Shown here: positions 25,861 through 34,181 of the stretch, piece after piece | How positions within the stretch are numbered: the first letter of the stretch is position 1 | Layout of the letters: each line of letters opens with the position of its first letter | Assembly (NCBI RefSeq): GCF_030271165.1 | Contig: NZ_JASSZH010000034.1 | Coordinates: forward strand, 1 to 64,000 | Length of the DNA: 64,000 nucleotides | From: Psychromicrobium xiongbiense | GTDB taxonomy: Bacteria > Actinomycetota > Actinomycetes > Actinomycetales > Micrococcaceae | Direction: 5' to 3' | Program-made: the position numbers and the translations under genes | Notes under the pieces: generated by a model | What the model was told of the DNA's origin: nothing | The model's database searches: none | Seen by the model: the letters and a program-made list of their open reading frames with translations, nothing else

Positions 25861-27174
25861 TCAGCTTCCGTAGACCAACCGGGCCAGATCGCGACGCCCA
25901 TCGGCATTGCGCGGGTCGTCCGCTTTGGCGATCAGCCCGTGGTTGATGCCGAGGGCATGGAGGTCGCGGGGAATCTGCACCCCGCCCAGCTCAAAGCTGG
26001 GCTCGGGATTGTTGTAGATGTACTGCCGGAACGCCGGGTTGTCCTTGGGGTAGTTATCGCCCGTGATGCCGGTCTTTTCCGCGATGGCCAACGGATCGCC
26101 GCTGAATGCCAGGTAGGCATATCTGGTGGTGGGATCTGGCCGCCAGGATTCCGGCATCGCCGCGCCGGAGAGCGCGATCTGCTGGTCGTAATGGGTGCCC
26201 TGCACCTCGGAGGAGGCAACCGCCGATTCGCCCCAGCTGTGCGAGACCGCCACGGTCTGCGCCTGCGGCGGATTCTCCAGTCCCAGCGCGGATTCGAAGC
26301 GGTGAAGCGTGGTTCCGGCGTGCATCGCGTAGGTCTTGTCATTGGATTGCAGGAAGGTGGGATCCTGCGGGAAGGCGCTGTTTTTATACACAAACACTGC
26401 CGTGGAATGGCTCGGGTCCGAGTGCTCCAGGAAATTGCCCATCTGCTGCAGGTCCCCGGTATAGAAGTCGCCGATTTTCGCGAACGTTCCCGGGACGTAG
26501 GTCACCACGGTGGTGGTGCTCTGGTCATAGCGCCCCAGAAGCTCAATGAGGTTGCCCTTTCCGGGATCGTAGGCCACGAGCTGCACTGACCCGGAGACGA
26601 CTTTCTCCAGATATGCCTTCTCGCCCGGAGCGAACGTGGAACGCCGGAGCTGTTCGGCGGCCACCAGACGATTGGCTTCCACCCGGGAGGCCACCGGGAT
26701 CCCGTCCAGACTGCCCACCTGACCGGGATGGTCCTGGATGAACTGGTTCTGCTCCTCCGGGCTGAGCGCCCGCCACCAGGCGCGGTTTCCGGCAGCGTCC
26801 GATGCCGAGCGGTCGGGAAACGCGGGATGCGCGACGGCCTCGAATGGGGTGGCCTGCGGAGGGGTGGTTGCTGCGCCGGATTCCTGAGCTGACGAGCCGT
26901 CAATCGCGCTGGCCCGGATCTGCTCCTCCGCATTGCGCTCGAGCACATCCGAGGTTTCCTGCAGCAGGTCCACCGCGTCACGAAGTGTGGGGGAGATGGT
27001 CTGCGACCATCGTGAGGTGAAAGCCTCGGCATCGGGGCCGTGCCAGCGCAACGGCTTCCGGATCGTCGCATCGAGCGTGGTGCTGACTCGGTCCACCAGC
27101 GCAGACGAGGCGGACATCTGGCGCGCCAGTGCCTGGAGGCTGGCGGGATCAGCGCCCAGCATTGCGTCGCTCAT
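25861..27174 (-). CDS. WXG100-like N-domain with DUF1023-type alpha/beta hydrolase
   Basis: A 437-aa protein. The first 95 residues look like a WXG100/ESX helical hairpin (LRWHGPDAEAFTSRW at the turn). The C-terminal half is an alpha/beta-hydrolase of the DUF1023 type: nucleophile Ser in VAVSHSWGESAV (about residue 315), and later GDPLAI and GINHGLIAK with candidate Asp and His. Such fusions occur in actinobacteria and may be exported by an ESX system or act as cell-surface esterases; no ESX genes are in this window. ATG at 27174 with GAGGAG upstream. A 100-bp repeat element lies 71 bp upstream. Confidence 0.75.
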   Translation of the reverse strand: MSDAMLGADPASLQALARQMSASSALVDRVSTTLDATIRKPLRWHGPDAEAFTSRWSQTISPTLRDAVDLLQETSDVLERNAEEQIRASAIDGSSAQESGAATTPPQATPFEAVAHPAFPDRSASDAAGNRAWWRALSPEEQNQFIQDHPGQVGSLDGIPVASRVEANRLVAAEQLRRSTFAPGEKAYLEKVVSGSVQLVAYDPGKGNLIELLGRYDQSTTTVVTYVPGTFAKIGDFYTGDLQQMGNFLEHSDPSHSTAVFVYKNSAFPQDPTFLQSNDKTYAMHAGTTLHRFESALGLENPPQAQTVAVSHSWGESAVASSEVQGTHYDQQIALSGAAMPESWRPDPTTRYAYLAFSGDPLAIAEKTGITGDNYPKDNPAFRQYIYNNPEPSFELGGVQIPRDLHALGINHGLIAKADDPRNADGRRDLARLVYGS

Positions 27175-27245
27175 CGGACTCCTCGCGGGTCAACCACGGA
27201 TTTCTCTGATCTTAGCCTCGGGTCCCGGCGGAGTGCGAAGCAGCG

Positions 27246-27345
27246 GTCAAACTTTGAATCACTTACTGGCGATCGGATGACTCCGGCACCCGGAAATTCA
27301 GGGTTCTTCGCGTGATCACCTGCGGTAAGTGCTTAAAACTCTGAC
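27246..27345. repeat. 100-bp inverted-repeat element, copy 3
   Basis: Exactly 100 bp. The left end GTCAAACTTTGAATCAC is more diverged than the right end, which is the inverse of GTCAGAGTTTTAAGCAC. The interior aligns without gaps to the other copies around CCGGAAATTCAGGGTTCTTC. It lies between the hydrolase gene and a decayed ABC-F gene. Confidence 0.75.
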
Positions 27346-27432
27346 GGCTTTGCGGGCTTGCGCGATGCGAGGGCCGCCGGCACCTGCCGTTCCTTGCCAG
27401 TCCCTCGACGACGCCATTTTTCTGAAGCCTGT

Positions 27433-27847
27433 GCATCTCTCATCGAGTCTGATCGTCTGACCTTCACCTGGCCCAATGGGTGCCCCGCGCTCGATTCCGT
27501 CTCCGGACCCTTCGAAGAGGGCCGAACCGGCCCGATCGGCCGCAATGGCTCCGGCACATCGATCCCGCTCCGCCATCTGGTCGCCGACCCCCCAAAGGAC
27601 AGTCCGGATCCGAGTGGCCCTTGCCGCGTTGTTGCTGGCCGATCCGGTTCCACACCTCGTGGTGATGGATGAGCCGACCAAGAATCTTGATCTGGACACC
27701 GTCGATCACTTGGTGCAGATGCTACGTGCGTACCGTGGTGCGGTGCTGGTGGTGAGCCACGACGACGAGTTCCTGAAGCGTCCTGACCTCGATCTGCCCC
27801 TGGATCTCGATGCCGAAGGAGCCCTCACGGAGGTGGTTCTGAGCTGA
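27433..27847 (+). pseudogene. ABC-F ATPase remnant with large internal deletion
   Basis: Two pieces of one ABC-F protein remain in different frames. The first (from about 27433) reads like the N-terminus: LTFTWPNGCPALDSVSG then a damaged Walker A, GPIGRNGSGTS, in which the essential GKS/T Lys is lost. The second, shifted by one base and starting near 27602, reads VRIRVALAALLLADPVP, the Walker B VVMDEPTKNLDLDT, then VVSHDDEFL and the C-terminal tail. About three quarters of a normal 530-aa protein is missing. The Walker A change, deletion and frame change argue for a dead gene. Confidence 0.7.
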
Positions 27848-27880
27848 GGTGTGCCGGGCTGTGCCAAAGCCGCTCTCGCA

Positions 27881-27950
27881 TGACGCCCTGTGACCTGCCG
27901 TGACTCTCTGTTTCCCCACCATTGAGAGCGGGCGGGCGGCTCCTTACGGT
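27881..27950 (+). promoter_or_regulatory. Phased TGAC array and promoter of ssuA
   Basis: TGAC starts at 27881, 27891 and 27901, an exact 10-bp period. TTGAGA (27922-27927), a 17-bp spacer and TACGGT (27945-27950) form a promoter. The last TGAC is 44 bp before the -10 box. The transcript would have a leader of about 90 bases, which contains the direct repeat AACCGGTG at 27972 and 27986. Confidence 0.6.
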
Positions 27951-28046
27951 TACGGATATCGATTGAACCGAAACCGGTGATCCACAACCGGTGCCCAGCG
28001 GCCGAATCCGGACCGATCCCACGACGTGATCTTGCGAGGAACCCTG

Positions 28047-29279
28047 ATGACCGACGAACCCAGGCACGATGACTTCAGGCACGATGAGGAGATTCAGACC
28101 ACCCGTATTGTGGCCGGTCAGAAGGCAACAAGTCAGAAGCCAACTGCTCAGAAACCGTCTGGTCAGAAACAGTCTGCGGCCCATCGGATAAGCCCCCGGA
28201 ACTGGGCGATCGGCGGCATCGCCGCGGTCGTCCTGATCGCCCTGGGTGCCTTCGGCATCACCGCGGCGGCCACGGCGAGCAGCCAGCAGGAGGCTGCAGC
28301 CGGGGCCTCTGCCACGGACGACCTCAAGGAGCTCAAACTGGGGTACTTCGGAAACGTGACCCATGCGGTGCCGGTGGTGGGGGTTCAGCAGGGCATCTAC
28401 CAGAAGACCCTGGGTGCCACGAGCCTGAAAACTCAGATCTTCAACGCCGGTCCGGCCGCTGTGGAGGCGCTGAACGCGGGGGCCATCGATGCGGCGTACC
28501 TGGGTCCCAACCCTGCGATCAATTCCTTTGTGAAGTCCAAAGGCCAGTCGATCGCCATCGTGGCCGGTTCGGCATCGGGCGGGGCGCAGTTGGTCGTCAA
28601 GCCGGGGATCAACTCAGCCGCAGACCTCAAGGGCAAAGTTCTGGCGACGCCGCAGCTTGGTGGGACCCAGGATGTCGCTCTGCGCAACTGGCTGGCCGGG
28701 CAGGGGCTCAGGGTGCAGACCAACGGCGGTAACGACGTCACCATCAACCCGACGGATAACGCCCAGACGCTCAAGCTCTTCCAGGATGGCAAGCTCGATG
28801 GCGCCTGGCTCCCCGAGCCCTGGGCCTCACGGCTGGTGCTTCAGGCTGGCGGGAAGGTCCTGGTGGATGAGAAGGATCTCTGGTCGCAGGGACAGTTCAG
28901 CACCACGATTCTGATCGTGAACAAGACCTTCCTGGCCGCACACCCCCACGCGGTCACGGCCCTGCTGACCGCACAGCTGGACACCCAGGCCTGGCTGCAG
29001 CAACACCCGGGTCAGGCGGTCGCGGCGGTCAATGACGGGCTCAAACAGGCAGCCGGTGCGGCCCTGCCGGAAGACGTCGTCAGCCGGGCGCTGAGCAACC
29101 TCAGCTTCACCGCCGACCCCCTGGCGTCCACGTACCCCGCACTGCTGGCCAATGGCGTCAAAGCAGGGGTGACGCAGGATGCCGATATCAAGGGCATCTT
29201 CGACCTGAGACTGCTCAATGAGGTACTTCGGCAACGGTCCCAGCCGACGGTGAGCGCCGGGGACCTCGGTCAATCATGA
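28047..29279 (+). CDS. ssuA: Aliphatic sulfonate-type ABC transporter substrate-binding protein
   Basis: A 410-aa SsuA/TauA/NrtA-type periplasmic-binding protein. The N-terminus is unusual: about 50 hydrophilic residues with short QK repeats (SQKPTAQKPSGQK), then one hydrophobic segment (IGGIAAVVLIALGAFGITA), so it would be anchored by an uncleaved helix rather than a lipobox. The binding fold follows: LKLGYFGNVTHAVPVVGVQQ, AIDAAYLGPNPAI, LDGAWLPEPWAS. ATG 28047 has GCGAGGAA upstream. The ATPase and permease follow. The phased TGAC array shared with siroheme and sulfite reductase genes supports a sulfur substrate over nitrate. Confidence 0.85.
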   Translation: MTDEPRHDDFRHDEEIQTTRIVAGQKATSQKPTAQKPSGQKQSAAHRISPRNWAIGGIAAVVLIALGAFGITAAATASSQQEAAAGASATDDLKELKLGYFGNVTHAVPVVGVQQGIYQKTLGATSLKTQIFNAGPAAVEALNAGAIDAAYLGPNPAINSFVKSKGQSIAIVAGSASGGAQLVVKPGINSAADLKGKVLATPQLGGTQDVALRNWLAGQGLRVQTNGGNDVTINPTDNAQTLKLFQDGKLDGAWLPEPWASRLVLQAGGKVLVDEKDLWSQGQFSTTILIVNKTFLAAHPHAVTALLTAQLDTQAWLQQHPGQAVAAVNDGLKQAAGAALPEDVVSRALSNLSFTADPLASTYPALLANGVKAGVTQDADIKGIFDLRLLNEVLRQRSQPTVSAGDLGQS

Positions 29280-29310
29280 GCGGCCCAGTCTCGAGCGGCC
29301 CAGGAGAGTG

Positions 29311-29391
29311 TGACGTGCCATGACGCGCCGTGACGTCGTGTTGCCCCGAAGATCGGCAGCTCTTGAGCACCAGGCCGCGGCTCCCTACCGT
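29311..29391 (+). promoter_or_regulatory. Phased TGAC array and promoter of ssuB
   Basis: TGAC starts at 29311, 29321 and 29331 with exact 10-bp period, followed by TTGC at 29341. TTGAGC (29363-29368), a 17-bp spacer and TACCGT (29386-29391) form a promoter. The last TGAC is 55 bp before the -10, one helical turn further than at ssuA and cysG. The ATG follows after six bases (GAGGGG), so the mRNA may be leaderless. Confidence 0.6.
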
Positions 29392-29397
29392 GAGGGG

Positions 29398-30234
29398 ATG
29401 ACTGTGACCGTTCAGGCTCCGGACACCCCGCACTCCACGCCCCAGGCTGGCCTGGCTCCGGAGGCGGGGTCCCAGCGCACTGCGCCCGGAATGCCTCAGG
29501 GGCATCAAGCCAAAGCCGTCGTGGTCCTGGAGAAACTCGGCAAGACTTTCGGCCACAGCAATGTGGTGCTCGATGAGGTGGATCTGACCATCCGGCAGGG
29601 TGAATTCGTGGCACTGCTCGGGGCCTCTGGCTGCGGAAAGTCCACGCTGCTGAACCTCATCGCCGGTCTGGAGGCGCCTACGGCCGGGGCCATGGAGATT
29701 CCGGCCAACGGAGCGGCGTTTATGTTCCAGGATGCGACCCTGTACCCCTGGCTCACCGCTCGGGGCAATATCGAACTCGCGCTTTCACTCAGCGGTGTTC
29801 CCAAGGCCCAGCACGCCGCACGGGTCACCGAGTTGTTGGAACTGGTGCACCTGGGGCATGCGGAGGACCGCAGGCCGCATGAGCTCTCCGGTGGAATGCG
29901 GCAGCGGGTGGCGCTGGCCCGGGCGCTGGCCCAGGACCGGCAGGTGTTGTTGATGGATGAGCCGTTCGCCGCACTGGACGCGATCACCCGTGACTTGCTG
30001 CATGAAGAGTTGGAGCGGATCTGGCGGCGCACCGGCCGCACTATCATTTTCGTCACGCACAATGTGCGGGAGGCGGTCCGGCTGGGCCAGCGCGTGCTGC
30101 TGCTCTCCTCCCGGCCGGGACGGGTGATCCGCGAGTGGGCCGTCACGGCGGAGCAGAAGCAGCCCGACCAGGCAGCGCTGCTCTCCACAGAGATGACCGC
30201 AGCTCTGCGTGAGGAGATCAGCCGTCATGTCTAG
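29398..30234 (+). CDS. ssuB: Sulfonate-type ABC transporter ATPase
   Basis: Nucleotide-binding subunit of 278 aa. After a roughly 35-residue Pro/Ala-rich N-terminal tail come Walker A LLGASGCGKSTLL (about residue 79), the Q-loop in FMFQDATLYPWLT, signature ELSGGMRQRVALARAL, Walker B VLLMDEPFAALD and the switch His in IIFVTHNVREA. This is the TauB/SsuB/NrtD branch. ATG 29398 is six bases after the -10 box. Its end overlaps ssuC by eight bases. Having its own array and promoter separates it from ssuA transcriptionally. Confidence 0.92.
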   Translation: MTVTVQAPDTPHSTPQAGLAPEAGSQRTAPGMPQGHQAKAVVVLEKLGKTFGHSNVVLDEVDLTIRQGEFVALLGASGCGKSTLLNLIAGLEAPTAGAMEIPANGAAFMFQDATLYPWLTARGNIELALSLSGVPKAQHAARVTELLELVHLGHAEDRRPHELSGGMRQRVALARALAQDRQVLLMDEPFAALDAITRDLLHEELERIWRRTGRTIIFVTHNVREAVRLGQRVLLLSSRPGRVIREWAVTAEQKQPDQAALLSTEMTAALREEISRHV

Positions 30235-31129
30235 CCTGCTGACCGGCCCGCAGAGCATTCGCGTCAGCGGTGACCGGCCCGGCTCCGGCGATGCCGAGCT
30301 GGAAGGCCTGGACAAGCTGCAGACCGATTCCCGGCCGCCACGCGATCTGCGCGGGACCTGGTTCCGGATTCTCGCGCCCCTGGCGGCCGTCATCGTACTG
30401 GTTCTGCTCTGGCAGTTTTACGTCTGGTGGGGCGGCAAGCGCCAGGATGTGGTGCCAGGCCCGCTCGACGTGCTCGCGGCGGTGGCCCAACTCTGGCAGA
30501 AGGGCACGCTGCAGACGGCGCTGTGGACCTCGGTGCAGCGTGGCATCCTCGGTTTTCTGGTCAGTGTCCTCATCGGTACTCCGATCGGCCTGTTGCTGGC
30601 CCAGGTGAAACCACTCCGCGCGGCCTTCGGCCCGTTGATTTCCGGCTTGCAGGTGCTGCCCAGTGTGGCCTGGGTACCGGCGGCCATCATCTGGTTCGGT
30701 CTCTCCGATGGCACGGTGTATTTCGTGTTGTTGATGGGCGCGATTCCCTCCATCATCAACGGTCTGATTGCCGGGGTGGATCAGGTGCCGCCGCAGTACC
30801 GGGCCATGGGTCAGGTGCTGGGCGCCTCCAGGATGGAGCTGGCATTGAAGATCATCCTGCCCGCCGCCATGCCCGGCTACCTCGCGGGCCTCAAACAGGG
30901 CTGGGCTTTCTCCTGGCGCTCGCTGATGGCGGCAGAGATCATCGCGATCGGCGGGACCCTCGGCTTCGGTCTCGGCTCCCTGCTGCAGCAGGGCCGGGAG
31001 CTCTCCGACATGGCCGTGGTGATGGCGTCCATTCTGGTGATCCTCTTCGTCGGGATCGTGGTGGAGCTGGCTGTCTTCGCGCCGATCGAGCGCAAGCTGT
31101 TGCGCGGCCGCGGTCTGCTGCGTGGCTGA
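30227..31129 (+). CDS. ssuC: Sulfonate-type ABC transporter permease
   Basis: Integral membrane permease of 300 aa with about six helices after a 45-residue cytoplasmic N-terminal tail. The BPD-permease EAA loop is seen as YRAMGQVLGASRMELALKIILP (core GQVLGASRMEL, about residue 195). It belongs to the SsuC/TauC family and pairs with the ATPase, which it overlaps. No monooxygenase gene (SsuD-type) for desulfonation is present in this cluster, so the imported compound may be processed by enzymes encoded elsewhere. Confidence 0.92.
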   Translation: MSSLLTGPQSIRVSGDRPGSGDAELEGLDKLQTDSRPPRDLRGTWFRILAPLAAVIVLVLLWQFYVWWGGKRQDVVPGPLDVLAAVAQLWQKGTLQTALWTSVQRGILGFLVSVLIGTPIGLLLAQVKPLRAAFGPLISGLQVLPSVAWVPAAIIWFGLSDGTVYFVLLMGAIPSIINGLIAGVDQVPPQYRAMGQVLGASRMELALKIILPAAMPGYLAGLKQGWAFSWRSLMAAEIIAIGGTLGFGLGSLLQQGRELSDMAVVMASILVILFVGIVVELAVFAPIERKLLRGRGLLRG

Positions 31130-31178
31130 TCGGACTCTCGGTGGGCGGGCAACCGGTCACCGGGCGTGCTGTTGCGTG

Positions 31179-31249
31179 TGACGTGCCGTGACGCCCCATG
31201 ACGAAGTGCAACACCCCGCCTCGTCGCAGCGCTCTGGCGAAACTACCCT
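31179..31249 (+). promoter_or_regulatory. Phased TGAC array and -10 box of cysG
   Basis: TGAC starts at 31179, 31189 and 31199, an exact 10-bp period; the flanking bases closely resemble the ssuB array. TACCCT (31244-31249) is 45 bp after the last TGAC and six bases before the ATG at 31256, giving the same geometry as the sulfite reductase promoter. No strong -35 box, consistent with activator dependence. Confidence 0.6.
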
Positions 31250-31255
31250 CGATCC

Positions 31256-32512
31256 ATGACCGTGCATGATCTCTACCCGATGTCGCTGCGCCTGCTCAGC
31301 CGGCCCGTGCTGATCGTCGGCGGCGGAGTCGTTGCCGCCCGCCGCAGTCGCGCCCTGCTCGATGCCGGGGCGGTAGTAACCGTTGTTGCGCCCGAGCTGT
31401 GCGCCGAACTGGCTCAGGCGCAGGATCGGGGCCTGATCGAGTGGCTGCCCCGGGGCTACGAGACGTTCGATCTGGACGGGAAGTGGCTGGTACACACTGC
31501 CACAGGCCTCCCCGAGGTCGATGCGCGGGTCAGCCGTGAGGCGGAGGCCCAGCGGCTGTGGTGCGTCGACGCGACGGATCTGGAGCGATCCACTGGCTGG
31601 ACGCCGGCCGTGGGACGGGTCGGCGAGGTCACCGTGGCTGTCAACGCCGGGGGTGACCCGCGCCGCGCCGCAGCCCTGCGCAACGCCATCGTGGTCGCCG
31701 TGGAAACCGGGAGCCTGCCGATTCGACGCCACCGCAGCGGTGCCGGGAGCGTCGCGCTCGTCGGTGGCGGGCCGGGGGCCGAGGATCTGATCACGGTACG
31801 TGGCCGGATGCTGCTGGCTCAGGCCGAGGTCGTTGTGGCCGATCGTCTGGGACCACGCGGGCTGCTGACGACCCTGGCGGAGGACGTCGAGGTGATCGAG
31901 GTGGGCAAGGCCCCGGGCGCGCATCCCGTGCCTCAGGAGGAGATCAACCGGATTCTGGTCCGGGAGGCGACTGCGGGCCGGCGGGTCGTCCGGCTCAAGG
32001 GTGGGGATCCCTTCGTCCTGGGCCGTGGCGGCGAGGAAGCCGCATACTGCCGTGACCACGGAGTGGACGTTGAGGTGGTGCCCGGGGTAACCTCCGCGAT
32101 CTCTGTTCCGGCGGCCGCAGGAATCCCCGTCACACATCGCGGGGTGGCAAAGGCGTTCACCGTGGTTTCCGCGCACGAGGACCTGGCAGCGGTCCCGGAA
32201 GGCTCCGATCACACGGTAGTGCTGCTGATGGGTGTGGCTGGCCTGCGTCGGAATGCTGAGATTTTGGCCACAGCCGGGCGGGGATCAGAATGCCCGGTTG
32301 CTATCATTGAAGATGGTTTCGGACCGCGTCAACGGACCGTTTTCGGCACTCTGGGCAGTATCGCCAGCCAGGCCGAGGCCGCAGCAGTGGGCTCGCCCGC
32401 CGTCGTCGTGATCGGCGAGGTGGTCAGGCTCAGCCCCCTGGCGCCCGAGGAATGGGCGCCGGCGGAACTGGCCGTGCATTCTGCGCAGCAGCCACGCCCA
32501 GCGCACCGGTAG
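31256..32512 (+). CDS. cysG: Siroheme synthase: precorrin-2 dehydrogenase plus uroporphyrinogen-III methyltransferase
   Basis: A 418-aa fusion supplying sirohydrochlorin for the sulfite reductase. Residues 1-150 form the CysG-N/Met8-type NAD-binding domain (VLIVGGGVVAARRSRALLDA). Residues about 165-400 are the SAM-dependent uroporphyrinogen-III C-methyltransferase (VALVGGGPGAEDLITVRG, VVRLKGGDPFVLGRGGEE, VVPGVTSAISVPAAAGIPVTHRG). The CysG middle dimerisation/chelatase region is short, and the separate SirB gene at 8207 fits as the iron-inserting step. The start lies six bases after the -10 box. FprA-type reductase follows. Confidence 0.93.
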   Translation: MTVHDLYPMSLRLLSRPVLIVGGGVVAARRSRALLDAGAVVTVVAPELCAELAQAQDRGLIEWLPRGYETFDLDGKWLVHTATGLPEVDARVSREAEAQRLWCVDATDLERSTGWTPAVGRVGEVTVAVNAGGDPRRAAALRNAIVVAVETGSLPIRRHRSGAGSVALVGGGPGAEDLITVRGRMLLAQAEVVVADRLGPRGLLTTLAEDVEVIEVGKAPGAHPVPQEEINRILVREATAGRRVVRLKGGDPFVLGRGGEEAAYCRDHGVDVEVVPGVTSAISVPAAAGIPVTHRGVAKAFTVVSAHEDLAAVPEGSDHTVVLLMGVAGLRRNAEILATAGRGSECPVAIIEDGFGPRQRTVFGTLGSIASQAEAAAVGSPAVVVIGEVVRLSPLAPEEWAPAELAVHSAQQPRPAHR

Positions 32513-32586
32513 TCCAGTGCGATGACCAGGCAGTGCACCGACAACGTACGAAACCCGAGCGAAGATTCTAGGAGAACCGAGCGAGC

Positions 32587-34077
32587 ATGGTGAGCAATTC
32601 AAGCGAGAGCGCCAGTCAGACACGCGGATCGGCTGAACGCCCCCTGCGGGTGGCCGTGATCGGTTCGGGCCCTGCAGGCGTCTATGCCGCAGATATCCTC
32701 ACCAAATCGGAGCGGGTGAAGAGCGGCGAGCTGACGGTGAGCATCGATCTCTTTGATCGTTACCCGGCGCCTTTCGGGCTGATCCGTTACGGCGTGGCCC
32801 CGGATCATCCCCGGATCAAGGGCATCATCTCGGCCCTGCACAAAGTGCTGGACCGTGGAGACATCCGTTTCTTCGGCAATGTCGACTACGGTACGGACCT
32901 CACGCTGGAGGACCTGACGGCACACTACGACGCGGTCATTTTCGCCACCGGAGCGCTCGATGACGCCGCACTGAACATTCCCGGCATCGGTCTGGAAGGC
33001 TCCTTTGGCGGTGCCGATTTCGTCTCCTGGTATGACGGTCATCCCGATGTGCCTCGCGACTGGCCGCTGGACGCCACCGAGGTTGCCGTGCTCGGCAACG
33101 GCAATGTGGCGCTGGACGTGGCCCGGATGCTCTCCAAGCACGCCGATGATCTGCTGGTCACCGATATCCCGGAGAACGTCTACCGGGGTCTCAAGGCTTC
33201 GCCCGTTACCGACGTGCACGTCTTTGGCCGCCGTGGGCCGGCACAGATCAAGTTCACCCCGTTGGAACTGCGCGAACTCTCGCACTCGAAAGACGTTGAC
33301 ATCATCCTCTACCCGGAGGATTTTGAGTTCGATGCCGCCTCCGATGAGGCGATCAAGACCAACAACCAGGTCAAGACGATGGTCAACACGCTGACCAACT
33401 GGCTCGTGGAGCAGCCGGATGAGCCGGTCAAGGCCTCCACCGCGAGCCGTCGCCTGCACCTGCACTTCCTGCACAGCCCGGTGGAGATCGTCGATTCTGC
33501 GCAGACGCCGGGCAGGGTCGCCGGGATCAAGTTTGAGCGCACCGAGCTGGACGGCACCGGCAATGTCCGCGGGACCGGGGAGTTCCTGGAATACCCCGTG
33601 CAGGCCGTGTACCGGGCGATCGGCTACTTCGGCTCTGCCCTGCCCGAGGTCGAGTTCGATGCGCACCGCGGCGTCATCCCCAATAGCGGTGGCCGGGTGC
33701 TTGATGCCGACGGTGCGGCGGTCCCCGGCCTCTATGCGACGGGATGGATCAAGCGTGGCCCGGTAGGCCTGATCGGGCACACCAAGGGCGATGCGCTCGA
33801 GACCATCACCTTGCTGCTCGAAGACCTTGAAGCTCTGCCGGAGGCCACCGAGCCCGCTGCGGAATCCGTGCCGGCGTTACTGGAGAGCCGCGACGTCGCC
33901 TACACCAGCTGGGATGGCTGGCTGGCGCTGGATGAGCATGAGCAGGCGCTGGGCGCGAGCTTCGATCCGGCCACCGTGGGCCTTTCACCCGAACAGGAAC
34001 TGGTCCGGGAACGCGTCAAAGTGGTGGACCGTGAGGAGATGGTGGACATCTCTCGACGCGTAGACGCGACAGTCTGA
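32587..34077 (+). CDS. fprA: Ferredoxin/flavodoxin-NADP+ reductase, FprA type
   Basis: FAD- and NADP-binding reductase of 496 aa, similar to actinobacterial FprA/adrenodoxin reductase. The FAD motif is VAVIGSGPAGVYAADIL (about residue 22), followed by DRYPAPFGLIRYGVAPDHP. The NADP motif is VAVLGNGNVALDVARML (about residue 165), and the C-terminal FAD contact is GWIKRGPVGLIGHTKGDA. The C-terminal 60 residues extend beyond the reductase fold. AGGAGAA precedes the ATG by about ten bases. Next to cysG, it plausibly reduces the ferredoxin that feeds sulfite reductase; that partner is inferred. Confidence 0.92.
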   Translation: MVSNSSESASQTRGSAERPLRVAVIGSGPAGVYAADILTKSERVKSGELTVSIDLFDRYPAPFGLIRYGVAPDHPRIKGIISALHKVLDRGDIRFFGNVDYGTDLTLEDLTAHYDAVIFATGALDDAALNIPGIGLEGSFGGADFVSWYDGHPDVPRDWPLDATEVAVLGNGNVALDVARMLSKHADDLLVTDIPENVYRGLKASPVTDVHVFGRRGPAQIKFTPLELRELSHSKDVDIILYPEDFEFDAASDEAIKTNNQVKTMVNTLTNWLVEQPDEPVKASTASRRLHLHFLHSPVEIVDSAQTPGRVAGIKFERTELDGTGNVRGTGEFLEYPVQAVYRAIGYFGSALPEVEFDAHRGVIPNSGGRVLDADGAAVPGLYATGWIKRGPVGLIGHTKGDALETITLLLEDLEALPEATEPAAESVPALLESRDVAYTSWDGWLALDEHEQALGASFDPATVGLSPEQELVRERVKVVDREEMVDISRRVDATV

Positions 34078-34109
34078 ACGACTGATCTGTCGCGTCTTCC
34101 TTCCGCGCT

Positions 34110-34155
34110 GTCAGCAGGTCCCGGTTCACTGCCTAGTGAACCGGGACCTGCTGAC
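34110..34155. terminator. Strong bidirectional terminator hairpin
   Basis: A perfect 21-bp inverted repeat (left arm 34110-34130, right arm 34135-34155, beginning GTCAGCAGGTCCCGG) with a four-base loop GCCT. It lies between the convergent fprA and MFS genes and is best read as a bidirectional terminator. Confidence 0.75.
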
Positions 34156-34181
34156 TACGTTGAGTACTGGTACGCGTGCGG

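Noticed and set aside
27246..27847. Repeat copy 3 plus ABC-F remnant as an insertion sequence
   Set aside because: No transposase frame is present and the coding remnants are from an ABC-F ATPase.
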